Positions 1 to 7,733 of a stretch of DNA of 13,468 nt are shown here, one piece after another (the stretch's first letter is position 1; each line of letters begins with the position of its first letter). Where the stretch lies: assembly GCA_016928455.1 (NCBI GenBank), contig JAFGKP010000047.1, positions 1-13,468 of the forward strand. Direction: 5' to 3'. Made by a program: the position numbers and the translations under genes. Source of the stretch: Methanomicrobia archaeon. Its GTDB lineage: Archaea; Halobacteriota; Syntropharchaeia; Alkanophagales; Methanospirareceae. Below the pieces are notes generated by a model. It saw only the letters and a list, made by a program, of their open reading frames with translations. It was not told the DNA's origin and did not search any database.

Positions 1-213
1 ATCTGAGTCCGTATCGGCTACGCCACAGCCACAGACACCAAGATCGATCTTGTTCGGATCGTCAGGACAACCATCATTGCAATCTGGAGATCCATCACTA
101 TCTGAGTCCGTATCGTTAACGCCGCAGCCGCAGACACCAGGCTCGGTTTTATATGGATCGGCTGAACAATTGTCGATGCAATCTGGTACTCCGTCATTAT
201 CCGAATCGTTAGT
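1..213 (-). repeat. 33-codon (99-bp) TSP3-like tandem repeat
   Basis: The motif encoding Asp-Thr-Asp-Ser-Asp recurs at a 99-base spacing (bases 1-15, 100-114 and a diverged copy near 199-213), along with the GVCGCGV-coding segment. Each unit carries acidic Ca-binding-type residues and four conserved cysteines. The array continues beyond the left edge, so copy number is unknown. Confidence 0.85.
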
Positions 214-714
214 TTTAGCTACAACAGGCCCGATAATGTTATAAGGTCCATAATCATTTGAACCCGCAAAGATAGCAGATTGTACTGTATCTGCGCAATA
301 TAAACCATTCAGAGTAATGATAACAGGTACCGCCTTATTTTTAATAGTATATTTTATTCTTATACCAGTGATATCAAATTTCTGGTAAGTAGATAACTCC
401 CACCAATCCGGGGGTACACCATCTACCGTTATGCTTGAGATATCAGTTGCGTTGCCGTCCCACTCGACTAAAAACTGCGTTATTTGATTAGGGGTACCAC
501 AGGAAACAGTAAAGATCCACGCGGTGGTTTCATTTTGTAAATCATAAGACACTTTTTCATCAGTAATGTTATACGTATAAGTAGCAGCCGGTGCGACAGT
601 AAATGATGCAGTAAATGCTGCGAACGCAATGATAAGCACGAGTGAAATCGAAATCGGTCTGAGGATTGGCGTTCTTCTCGTTAAGAAGAACTCACGCTTT
701 TTCGTCGACGACAT
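1..714 (-). CDS. Secreted thrombospondin type 3-like repeat protein (N-terminal part, runs off the left edge)
   Basis: The reading frame is open for 238 codons from ATG at 714-712 to base 1 and has no stop, so only the N-terminus is present. The start is supported by a strong Shine-Dalgarno sequence (GAGGAGGAGGG read on the minus strand, about 722-734). Residues 1-43 are a basic segment followed by a hydrophobic stretch (ISISLVLIIAFAAFTASF) ending near Ala-Pro-Ala-Ala, a likely Sec-type signal peptide. An Arg-Arg pair precedes the core but is not a good Tat motif. Residues about 44-170 form a beta-rich, Asn/Thr-rich domain with few cysteines that I do not recognise. From about residue 172 there are Asp-rich repeats of 33 residues with DxDxDG loops, a CxDxCxxDP segment and a GVCGCGV signature, as in thrombospondin type 3 Ca-binding repeats of bacterial and archaeal extracellular proteins. 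It is divergent from the large surface-protein gene. The product is probably extracellular; its function is unknown. Confidence 0.9.
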   Translation of the reverse strand, partial: MSSTKKREFFLTRRTPILRPISISLVLIIAFAAFTASFTVAPAATYTYNITDEKVSYDLQNETTAWIFTVSCGTPNQITQFLVEWDGNATDISSITVDGVPPDWWELSTYQKFDITGIRIKYTIKNKAVPVIITLNGLYCADTVQSAIFAGSNDYGPYNIIGPVVAKTNDSDNDGVPDCIDNCSADPYKTEPGVCGCGVNDTDSDSDGSPDCNDGCPDDPNKIDLGVCGCGVADTDSD

Positions 715-837
715 GCGATTACCCTCCTCCTCTATCTCTGTTATAATGCTTCTTCGTACCGATGCGTGCACCCCAGGCGACTAACCTCGCATCATCTGCA
801 TCCGCACCCACAACACAACGCGCTAGCGCTAAAATCG

Positions 838-883
838 TGTTACCCACTATAGTACCTTCTTGTTACCCACTATAGTACCTTCT
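838..883. repeat. Perfect 23-bp tandem duplication
   Basis: Bases 838-860 and 861-883 are identical and directly adjacent. Each unit contains the palindromic core ACTATAGT flanked by GTTACCC on the left and ACCTTCT on the right. The position, roughly 125-170 bases upstream of the minus-strand start and 320-365 upstream of the plus-strand start, would suit paired operator sites in the divergent promoter region. It could equally be a recent slippage duplication. Confidence 0.9.
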
Positions 884-928
884 CTAAGCAAAACTTGCAT
901 CTTTCTCCTTACACCCCCCCCCTCTTTC

Positions 929-953
929 AGCGCGCGGCGCATCGCCGCGCGCT
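929..953. other. Perfect GC-rich hairpin, 11-bp stem and 3-base loop
   Basis: AGCGCGCGGCG (929-939) pairs exactly with CGCCGCGCGCT (943-953) around a CAT loop. A run of nine C lies just upstream on the plus strand and a pyrimidine-rich tail (TCTTCC) follows. It lies between two divergent genes, where a terminator for either is not expected. It may be the end of an unannotated small transcript, a DNA structural element or a repetitive extragenic palindrome. No function can be assigned. Confidence 0.75.
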
Positions 954-1099
954 TCTTCCGCTGAGTAACCGCTCAATAAGTCCCAAAAATTGCCTAAATC
1001 AAGCAATATTGGTACAAGGAAAACGGTACTTATAAAACTTTCGGTAGATTTCCACTAGATAATAATCTTCCTGTACTACAAGTGACATAAACGAACAAC

Positions 1100-1114
1100 C
1101 GAAAACCTTTTATA
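1100..1114 (+). promoter_or_regulatory. Candidate BRE/TATA promoter for the giant surface-protein gene
   Basis: A purine-rich BRE-like stretch (CGAAAACC) precedes CTTTTATAG. Archaeal transcription usually starts about 25 bases after the box, here near 1137. That would leave a leader of about 65 bases containing the purine-rich ribosome-binding region AGGAGAGG (1183-1190). Competing TATA-like boxes lie at about 1027-1037 and 1155-1164; the latter would start transcription inside the ribosome-binding region, so I prefer this one. Confidence 0.45.
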
Positions 1115-1203
1115 GCCTTTCAGCAAATGTGATTCCTACCTGCGAGTTTAGGCGTTTATAATTAGCACCAGGTAGTTCGAACAGGAGAGGAAAAAGGGGC
1201 GGT

Positions 1204-4200
1204 ATGAAGATGCATCAAAAAAGAAGAAAAAAGGTAATAGGTCTCGCGTTATTTCTTGTGATAGTTCTGGGTACTGCCGTGGCGCTCGCGCCCTTTACCG
1301 GCGGCGAGAAGATAACGGTGGGTGATGGTGAGGCTGCGAGCGGGCCCCCTCAAGTTGCACCGCTCGCCGACGGACCTACAATATGGACGGTTAGTCCCAC
1401 CCCGGGTTCCGCGGACTTCACAGTTATTCAGCAGGCGATTGACGCCGCCGCACCGGGCGACCTCATTGAGGTCTGGAGCGGCACGTATTATGAAAACGTC
1501 GTGGTGGATAAGCCGCTGATACTCTATGCACGCGACGGCCCTGCGACCACGATCGTGGATGCAAACGGCTCCGGGATCACGATCCACATCACCGCGGACG
1601 ACTGCACGGTCAATGGCTTCACCGTCACTGGAAGCGGCGGGAGGCCGGGCGATGCGGGCATCAAGGTGGAATCCGATGGGAACGCCATTACAGACAACCT
1701 TTGCACCGGGAACGGGTACGATGGGCTCGCCGTGATCGATGTCGTGGATAACGTGCTCACGAACAACACCTGCAGCGAGAATTTCCGCGATGGTATTCAC
1801 CTCTGGGACGCTGAGCATACCACGATCACTGAGAACCAGTGTGATCTCAACCGCTACGGGCTCAGTATGCTCTATGCCGCGAAGAACACGCTCGAGCAGA
1901 ATAACTTCTACTATAACGGGCGGTCCGGGCTCTTCATGCTCAGCTCTTCCCAGAATAGGCTCGATGAGAACGCCTTCTGGGAGAACGATTGGGAAGGGCT
2001 CTACGCTGCGGATTGCTACTACACCATCTTCTGGATGAATGAATTCCGGGCGAACCTCGACGACGGCCTGTGTCTCGAGTACTCGAGCGGGAACACGATC
2101 GTCAGGAACGAGCTCATCGAGAATGCTGAAGCGGGCATCTACCTCTTTGAAGCGTCTGACAACCTGATCTATCAGAATGATTTCGTGAATAATAGCCTGA
2201 ACGTCAACTCTATCGAGTCGGATAATCGCTGGAATTCATCGGTGAACCTCAGCTATACCTACGGCGGTGACGACTTCACGAACTATACCGGCAATTACTG
2301 GAACGACTACGGAGCCTTTACGGATACGAATGGCGATGGCATTGCCGATCTCCCCTACAACATCTACGAGGAGTTGGGCAACGGCACCGAGGATGATTTT
2401 GATTACTTCCCGCTCATTGAGTCCCGCGCTTCGTATACCGTGGACAATATCCCGCCCTCAGCTGACTTCTCGTTCGCGCCCTCTGAGCCAGTCGAGAACG
2501 AGCCCGTCACGTTCGATGCGTCCTTCAGCTATGATCTCGATGGCGCACTCGTGCTCTACGAGTGGGATTTTGGCGACGATTCCGAGGCCAGCACGACCGA
2601 TCCGATGAGTATCCACGCGTATACCACCGCAGGTGAGTATACCGTTACGCTCACCGTGTTCGATGATGCTGACGCTTCGAGCACCGTAACCAGCCCGATC
2701 ACGGTGCTCCTCCCCCTGCGGGTACATAATATGAACACCGGCGAAGACTTCACGATGATCCAGGCGGCGATCGACGCGCCCAACACTTCGGCAGGCGATC
2801 TGATCGAGGTTGATCCGGGCACCTATGCAGAGAACGTCCAGGTCACTGAATCGCTTATCATCCAATCAACCTCGGGGGACCCTGGAGATACTCTCATCGA
2901 GGTTACTGATCCTGCTACGCACGGCGTTGAGATTCTCGCCGATGGGGTGGGCTTCTCCGGCTTCACGGTTGCCGGCGCGACGGGCGCAGATGCCGCGGGC
3001 ATCTGCCTCAACGGTGTTACCGCCTGCTCAGTCACGAACAACGCGGTCATTGAGAACGATTTCGGTATCCTTCTCGACGATTCACCCGCAAACGAGCTCG
3101 CCGGTAATTACATCGCCGGCAGCACACAGTCGGATCTCTACATCCAAGCTTCTGCAGATAATATGTTCACGGAGAATACACTAGCCAGCTATCCGACCAC
3201 GATCTCCTTCACGTATAGCGGCGATCTGGCGTTGAGCGGCGTTGACGTGCCACCTGCGGATCCCAATGACACGCAGAACATCGGGAAATACCTAGATGTT
3301 ACGAATCTCACGCCCGACGCGTGGCTCGACCTGAAAATCCACTACGCTGTCTTCGACCTGGGCAACGTGAACGAATCAACGCTGCACCTGTACCGGTTTA
3401 TCAACGATTCCTGGACACTCGTTCCCGGGACGAATGGTGTGGACGCCGCAAACGATTTCGTCTACGCGAACCTCACGTCGTTTAGCATCATCGCTCCGCT
3501 GGGCGTGCCACTACCACCGGTCCGAAACGTGAACACGTCCGAGATCTTCGCCCTCATACAGGACGCGATTGACGATACAGAAACGCTGGACGGGCACGTG
3601 CTCGAGGTTGCGCCCGGTTATTACCCGGAAAACGTCTACGTCTATAAGACCCTGACGATCCGCTCGTACTATGATGTACCGGAGACGACGATCGTTGGCG
3701 CGGCTAACTCGAGTTACGATGTCTTCGCCGTCGTTGCTGATAACGTTACGATCCGCGGGTTCATGATCGGTGGCGCCTTCGATGCGTCCGGCATTTACCT
3801 CCTCTCAGCCGGTAACACGATTACCAATAATCTCCTGACGGCAAATTACGTGGGCGTCTATGCAGAACAGGTGGGCCAGCCCACGGGTTCGCGGCCTGCA
3901 CGACTCGCCGAGCAGCTCGCTACAGTGGGCATGACCACCGAGCCCTTAGCAGCGAGCGCAGAGCCAAGTCCAGCGATGGAACGTGGTATGAGTTCCGTGG
4001 CACAGCACTGGGCTCATTCCGAGTCTGCATCGTTCGGCCGAGCACGCGCACTGAGCATCCAGCAGACACCTCGCGCTCTCACAGGAACGAGGAGTCTTGG
4101 CAATGGTAACAGCCAGAGTGGTTACAATACCATCACTGATAATCTGCTCGTCGAAAATGTCTATGGCATTGCGGCCTGCGGCTCAATACAAAATGCTATC

Positions 4201-7200
4201 CGTGATAACGCGATCGAGTACAATTATTACTCCGGTATCTATCTTGAACTCAGTGACTACAATACAATCGAGCAGAACAACTTCACAGCCAATGAGTTTG
4301 CGGGCTTAGAAGTTGCTGCTTCAAGTAACAATATGATACGCCAGAACACGATCAGTTCGAATTACTACGGAGCTGTGCTTTATACCTACTGTTCCTTCAA
4401 CACTATCACAGAAAATATGGTCAGCGGCAATTATGAGGAAGGGATATCGCTCGGTGACCTGAGCAGTGGGAATTACATCATTGCGAATACCGTTACTGAT
4501 ACACAACAGCATTCTGGCATTAGCATCTGGGGTGCGAGCAGTCATAATATAATCGCGAACAATACCGTGTTCGATAGCAGTAATTATGCTGGTATAGCGT
4601 TATACGATTACAGTAATTATAATACGATCGTGAACAATACCGCGAATGGCAACATGGGTGGACTATTAATATTCTTCGATGGCGGTCGCTTTAACAATAT
4701 TACTGATAATCGTTTCGATGCTAACTATGATGGGATAGTACTACTCGGTGCGTGTGACGACAATTACATAGCGAACAACTCAATCACTTACAATTACGAT
4801 GGTGCCATGTTCATTGTTAACTCGAATAACAACACTATAGAGGCAAACAATTGCAGCTATTCAGAAACATTCAGCGGCATTGAGTTGCAGAGTAGCAGCA
4901 ACAACAACGTGCTCGACCACAACACGGTCAATGCAAATGCCGTTCATGGTATCAGCCTCTGGGAAACATCACATCATAATATCGTTACCAATAATACCGC
5001 TAATTCCAACGGATATCATGGCATTATGCTCACCAATGCCGCACATAATAATACAATTACGGATAATACCGCCTGCTACAATAAGCTTGGCGGTATTACA
5101 GTACTCCGCTCATGTACGGACAATACCATCGCGGACAACGAGCTCTGCGCGAACCTTATCGGGATCGGCGTGCTCCGGCTCGATACCGCGCCACGCAACA
5201 ACCCCATCAGTGGGAACGAAGTACGTGAGTGTGAATCCGGGATTTTGCTCGCTGATCTCGAGGAGCCGAACAATGTGACCAAGAACACGGTGACGAGCAA
5301 CAACCTCTTCGGGATCGTGACGCTCAACTCCATCGGGACGACCATCCACAACAACACAGCAAGTATGAACAAACGGGGCATTGGACTCCTTGAGTCCAGC
5401 GCGATGCAGGTCACGGAGAACACGGTGGACTTCAATACCTTCTCTGGACTCAGCCTGATCGACTCTTCTGGCAATAACATAACGGAGAATTCCGCCACCT
5501 TCAACGTTTATGAGGGTGTACATCTCGCCAACTCGTACTTCAACAATATCTCGTACAATAATGTCTCCGGCAACTATTTCGGGATTACGCTCTACTCTTC
5601 ACATAACAATACGCTCATAGACAATATTGCAGAGTCCGTCTACTATTATGAGGTCTTCCTCTTTGACTCCGAGGGTAATAATGCAGATGCAGATAATGCT
5701 ACTGTAGATGGTGCCATCCCGTATACGCAGGCTGAGAGCATTCATGGTGTTCATGTCTTCATCCCCGAGACGCTGACGCCCAGTCTTCAGGCCGTCGAAC
5801 CCGGTGAGAATGCGACTTATTACCTCGTGGTCGAGAATCTCGGTATCCTGGCTGATACGTTCACATTGAACACCAGCAGCACTGACGAGCCTGATCTCTG
5901 GAGTCTGGATCTCGAGATGATCTCGCTCGGTGCCGGAGAAAGTTCAGCACGGATTACAGAGTTTGGGTTCGAGACGATCACGCTGACGGTGAACGATACT
6001 GAGCCCGGTATCTATCGAGTAACCGTGGAAGTAGTCTCACAGAGCGAGGCGACGGTGAAAGGGTTCGTGGAGACCTGGACGATCGTTACTGGCGTGGTCA
6101 ACTCAGTGCAGGAAAATGCAACGATAACCGGTTCGGTACTCAATAACGCCTCGGTCGTCGAGTCCGTTATTACAAAATCGGCGATCATCAATTCAAGCAT
6201 CGAACAGTCCACCGTCACTGACTCGATCGTCAGGGACAGCACCGTCTCGGGTTCGGTACTCTCCGGGATAATTCTTGAAAGTGCGAGCGTCGCGAACGGC
6301 AACATATCACACGGTGCGATTACGATTAACGGTATACGGTACGTGATCCAGAAGGAGACCTCGATCGATACGCTCATTCTCGCCGCGTACCGCAGTGAGA
6401 GCAACCTCGTAGGTCTCAGGAACGCGAAACTACTGGTGATCGATACCGGAAACGCAACGATGGGGTTTGAGATCAATGCGAGCGATGATTACTTCGCCGG
6501 CACGCTGCTCGTCCAGAAGGCCGTGATACCGCCCGAAGGCATTCCCGAGTACGTGAACTCGACGGGCGAATACTACTTTGTGGAGGCCAGCGAGAACCTG
6601 GCGAACAGCACCGGCTGGCTCATCCTTAAGATCTACTACGATCCCGATCAGCTCACGGGCTTCAACCTGAGCAGTTTAACCATTCTCTGCTACAATGAAG
6701 ATCTGGATACGTGGGAAGAACTCCCGGTCGGGGGGATCAATACGATCGAGCATTATGTGTGGGTGAATATCTCGCACTACAGCGTCTTCGCCGTGTTAGC
6801 GCAGCCCACTTCGGGCGGCGATGGTGGTGACGGTGGCGATGGTGGCGAAACCGGTGGCGGCGCCGGTGGTGGGCGGTACAATCCGGCAGAGATCGCCATC
6901 GGTCTCGCGAACCCGGGCACGAATAACTTCAACTTCGAGCATCTTGGCCTCGCAATCTCCAAGATCCTGATCGACCTGAAGAGTACCGCCTTTAACGTTA
7001 AAGTGGCGCTCAAGCAGATCGAAAAGCCTGCTGGGACACCCAATCCCTTGGGCATCGTGTACTACTACTTTGACCTGCCCAATAATCTGGCGGCTGAGGA
7101 TATCCAGTCGGCTCAGATCTTCTTCCAGGTGAGCAAGTCGTGGATCGCGGCCAACAACATCGATATAAGCTCGATACTACTCACCAGATACGCAGCAAGC

Positions 7201-7497
7201 GGCTGGGAACCTCTGGGAACCGCGCTGATCAATGAGGACAGTGAGTATTACTACTTCTCCGCTGAAACGTCCGCTTTATCGCTCTTCGCTATTGCGGGTA
7301 CGCAGGAAGCTGCCGCGGGCGGCCCTACTCCGAGCCCGACCGCAACACCGTTCGGAACACCAACACCGAGCCCAGGTCCTGCCGCAACACCAACCCCCAC
7401 GCCCGCGAAGCGGATACCCTCGTGCGGCATGGTCGCGGTACTTGGCGCGATCGCACTCACGATACTGATCCGCCGATCGCGCCTGCGGCGCGCATGA
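1204..7497 (+). CDS. Giant cell-surface protein: NosD/CASH beta-helix, PKD, PGF-pre-PGF, membrane anchor
   Basis: The product is 2097 residues, predicted to be exported and cell-wall or membrane anchored, perhaps for adhesion or polysaccharide binding. Residues 1-33 are a basic start plus a hydrophobic signal segment. Three CASH-type starts with an IQxAID...GxYxENV pattern occur at about 70, 515 and 778; each leads into Asn-rich parallel beta-helix repeats with N-x-I-x-x-N rungs. The first unit ends at about 367-408 with the NosD-type segment NYWNDYG...DGIADLPYNIY. A PKD domain (417-503) carries the YEWDFGD motif. The third helix runs to about 1509, interrupted by an atypical insert (about 888-970). 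Then come a NEW3/CARDB-like domain (1510-1628), pentapeptide-like repeats (1644-1713), a beta domain ending in ISHYSVFAV (about 1714-1868), a Gly/Asp linker (1869-1893), a PGF-pre-PGF domain (about 1893-2033) with KPAGTP and VSKSWIAANNI, a Pro/Thr linker (2040-2068), and a C-terminal transmembrane helix plus RRSRLRR. Many N-x-S/T sequons suggest glycosylation. An in-frame ATG at 1210 is an alternative start. Confidence 0.95.
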   Translation: MKMHQKRRKKVIGLALFLVIVLGTAVALAPFTGGEKITVGDGEAASGPPQVAPLADGPTIWTVSPTPGSADFTVIQQAIDAAAPGDLIEVWSGTYYENVVVDKPLILYARDGPATTIVDANGSGITIHITADDCTVNGFTVTGSGGRPGDAGIKVESDGNAITDNLCTGNGYDGLAVIDVVDNVLTNNTCSENFRDGIHLWDAEHTTITENQCDLNRYGLSMLYAAKNTLEQNNFYYNGRSGLFMLSSSQNRLDENAFWENDWEGLYAADCYYTIFWMNEFRANLDDGLCLEYSSGNTIVRNELIENAEAGIYLFEASDNLIYQNDFVNNSLNVNSIESDNRWNSSVNLSYTYGGDDFTNYTGNYWNDYGAFTDTNGDGIADLPYNIYEELGNGTEDDFDYFPLIESRASYTVDNIPPSADFSFAPSEPVENEPVTFDASFSYDLDGALVLYEWDFGDDSEASTTDPMSIHAYTTAGEYTVTLTVFDDADASSTVTSPITVLLPLRVHNMNTGEDFTMIQAAIDAPNTSAGDLIEVDPGTYAENVQVTESLIIQSTSGDPGDTLIEVTDPATHGVEILADGVGFSGFTVAGATGADAAGICLNGVTACSVTNNAVIENDFGILLDDSPANELAGNYIAGSTQSDLYIQASADNMFTENTLASYPTTISFTYSGDLALSGVDVPPADPNDTQNIGKYLDVTNLTPDAWLDLKIHYAVFDLGNVNESTLHLYRFINDSWTLVPGTNGVDAANDFVYANLTSFSIIAPLGVPLPPVRNVNTSEIFALIQDAIDDTETLDGHVLEVAPGYYPENVYVYKTLTIRSYYDVPETTIVGAANSSYDVFAVVADNVTIRGFMIGGAFDASGIYLLSAGNTITNNLLTANYVGVYAEQVGQPTGSRPARLAEQLATVGMTTEPLAASAEPSPAMERGMSSVAQHWAHSESASFGRARALSIQQTPRALTGTRSLGNGNSQSGYNTITDNLLVENVYGIAACGSIQNAIRDNAIEYNYYSGIYLELSDYNTIEQNNFTANEFAGLEVAASSNNMIRQNTISSNYYGAVLYTYCSFNTITENMVSGNYEEGISLGDLSSGNYIIANTVTDTQQHSGISIWGASSHNIIANNTVFDSSNYAGIALYDYSNYNTIVNNTANGNMGGLLIFFDGGRFNNITDNRFDANYDGIVLLGACDDNYIANNSITYNYDGAMFIVNSNNNTIEANNCSYSETFSGIELQSSSNNNVLDHNTVNANAVHGISLWETSHHNIVTNNTANSNGYHGIMLTNAAHNNTITDNTACYNKLGGITVLRSCTDNTIADNELCANLIGIGVLRLDTAPRNNPISGNEVRECESGILLADLEEPNNVTKNTVTSNNLFGIVTLNSIGTTIHNNTASMNKRGIGLLESSAMQVTENTVDFNTFSGLSLIDSSGNNITENSATFNVYEGVHLANSYFNNISYNNVSGNYFGITLYSSHNNTLIDNIAESVYYYEVFLFDSEGNNADADNATVDGAIPYTQAESIHGVHVFIPETLTPSLQAVEPGENATYYLVVENLGILADTFTLNTSSTDEPDLWSLDLEMISLGAGESSARITEFGFETITLTVNDTEPGIYRVTVEVVSQSEATVKGFVETWTIVTGVVNSVQENATITGSVLNNASVVESVITKSAIINSSIEQSTVTDSIVRDSTVSGSVLSGIILESASVANGNISHGAITINGIRYVIQKETSIDTLILAAYRSESNLVGLRNAKLLVIDTGNATMGFEINASDDYFAGTLLVQKAVIPPEGIPEYVNSTGEYYFVEASENLANSTGWLILKIYYDPDQLTGFNLSSLTILCYNEDLDTWEELPVGGINTIEHYVWVNISHYSVFAVLAQPTSGGDGGDGGDGGETGGGAGGGRYNPAEIAIGLANPGTNNFNFEHLGLAISKILIDLKSTAFNVKVALKQIEKPAGTPNPLGIVYYYFDLPNNLAAEDIQSAQIFFQVSKSWIAANNIDISSILLTRYAASGWEPLGTALINEDSEYYYFSAETSALSLFAIAGTQEAAAGGPTPSPTATPFGTPTPSPGPAATPTPTPAKRIPSCGMVAVLGAIALTILIRRSRLRRA
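6133..6342 (+). repeat. Degenerate pentapeptide-like repeat segment within the giant surface protein
   Basis: Residues 1644-1713 read in fourteen consecutive five-residue steps of the form small residue, any, V/I/L, any, any (for example SSIEQ, STVTD, SIVRD). The central hydrophobic and the Ser/Ala two places before it keep strict register. The classical pentapeptide pattern has Leu/Phe at the centre and Ala/Ser/Thr at i-2, so this may form a right-handed quadrilateral beta-helix distinct from the NosD-type helix before it. This is a pattern reading, not a database match. Confidence 0.6.
7401..7494 (+). other. C-terminal archaeosortase-like anchor of the giant surface protein
   Basis: After the Pro/Thr spacer, the protein ends in RIPSCGMVAVLG, a hydrophobic helix and a basic tail. 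The layout (PGF-pre-PGF domain, low-complexity spacer, Pro-Gly-type motif, helix, Arg cluster) matches archaeosortase substrates of the PGF-CTERM kind. The usual PGF triplet is replaced by Pro-Ser-Cys-Gly, so processing by ArtA is uncertain and the cysteine is unusual. Confidence 0.55.
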
Positions 7498-7733
7498 CTG
7501 CCCAAGTGAATGCGTAAGTAAGTGCACGGAGTGGAAACAGGAGAAAAGCACTTCAGTCAGGTCGAAGCCCGGATAATTGTATCACCGCACTGGCTACCAT
7601 AGGAACCATCGTGCTCCATGCTTTCACTGGCACGTCAGTGCATCCTTCCTGTATCATATATGTGCTCATACCACGACCGTTTGCGTACACCACCGATATA
7701 TATTTTATAGATGAAAACCAAAGCTTGAATGGG
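7498..7733. other. Intergenic region after the giant gene
   Basis: These 236 bases hold no convincing gene. A small inverted repeat, CACTG(7625-7629)/CAGTG(7636-7640), is the only local structure seen. No clear T-rich terminator follows the giant gene. The right end carries the promoter of the small cysteine protein. Confidence 0.5.
7695..7710 (+). promoter_or_regulatory. TATA box upstream of the 50-residue cysteine protein
   Basis: The 16 bases GATATATATTTTATAG form a strong archaeal TATA-type element. Its centre lies about 31 bases before the ATG at 7734, the usual distance to the transcription start. No Shine-Dalgarno sequence lies between, so the transcript would be leaderless or nearly so. 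Confidence 0.6.

Larger units (their letters stand above)
715..1203. other. 489-base divergent intergenic region
   Basis: There is no credible gene here. It separates the divergent TSP3-like and giant beta-helix genes and must carry both promoters. It holds, in order: the minus-strand Shine-Dalgarno sequence (722-734) and a TATA-like AT-rich box near 740-752 for the left gene; a 10-bp palindrome GCGCTAGCGC (820-829); a perfect 23-bp tandem duplication (838-883); a run of nine C (914-922); a perfect GC-rich hairpin (929-953); and three TATA-like boxes on the plus strand (about 1027-1037, 1107-1114 and 1155-1164). I see no tRNA or recognisable riboswitch. Confidence 0.7.

Noticed and set aside
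50..244. 64-codon plus-strand open frame at the left edge
   Set aside because: It is the reverse reading of the TSP3-like repeats, which make sense only on the minus strand.
681..700. Twin-arginine export signal in the left gene
   Set aside because: An Arg-Arg pair is present, but the residues around it do not fit the Tat consensus; a Sec signal is the simpler reading.
929..953. Hairpin as a bacterial-type intrinsic terminator
   Set aside because: No gene ends beside it on either strand, there is no U-run, and the rest of the window looks archaeal.
1249..1818. 189-codon minus-strand open frame inside the giant gene
   Set aside because: It is antisense to a well-supported beta-helix region, with no motif or start signal.
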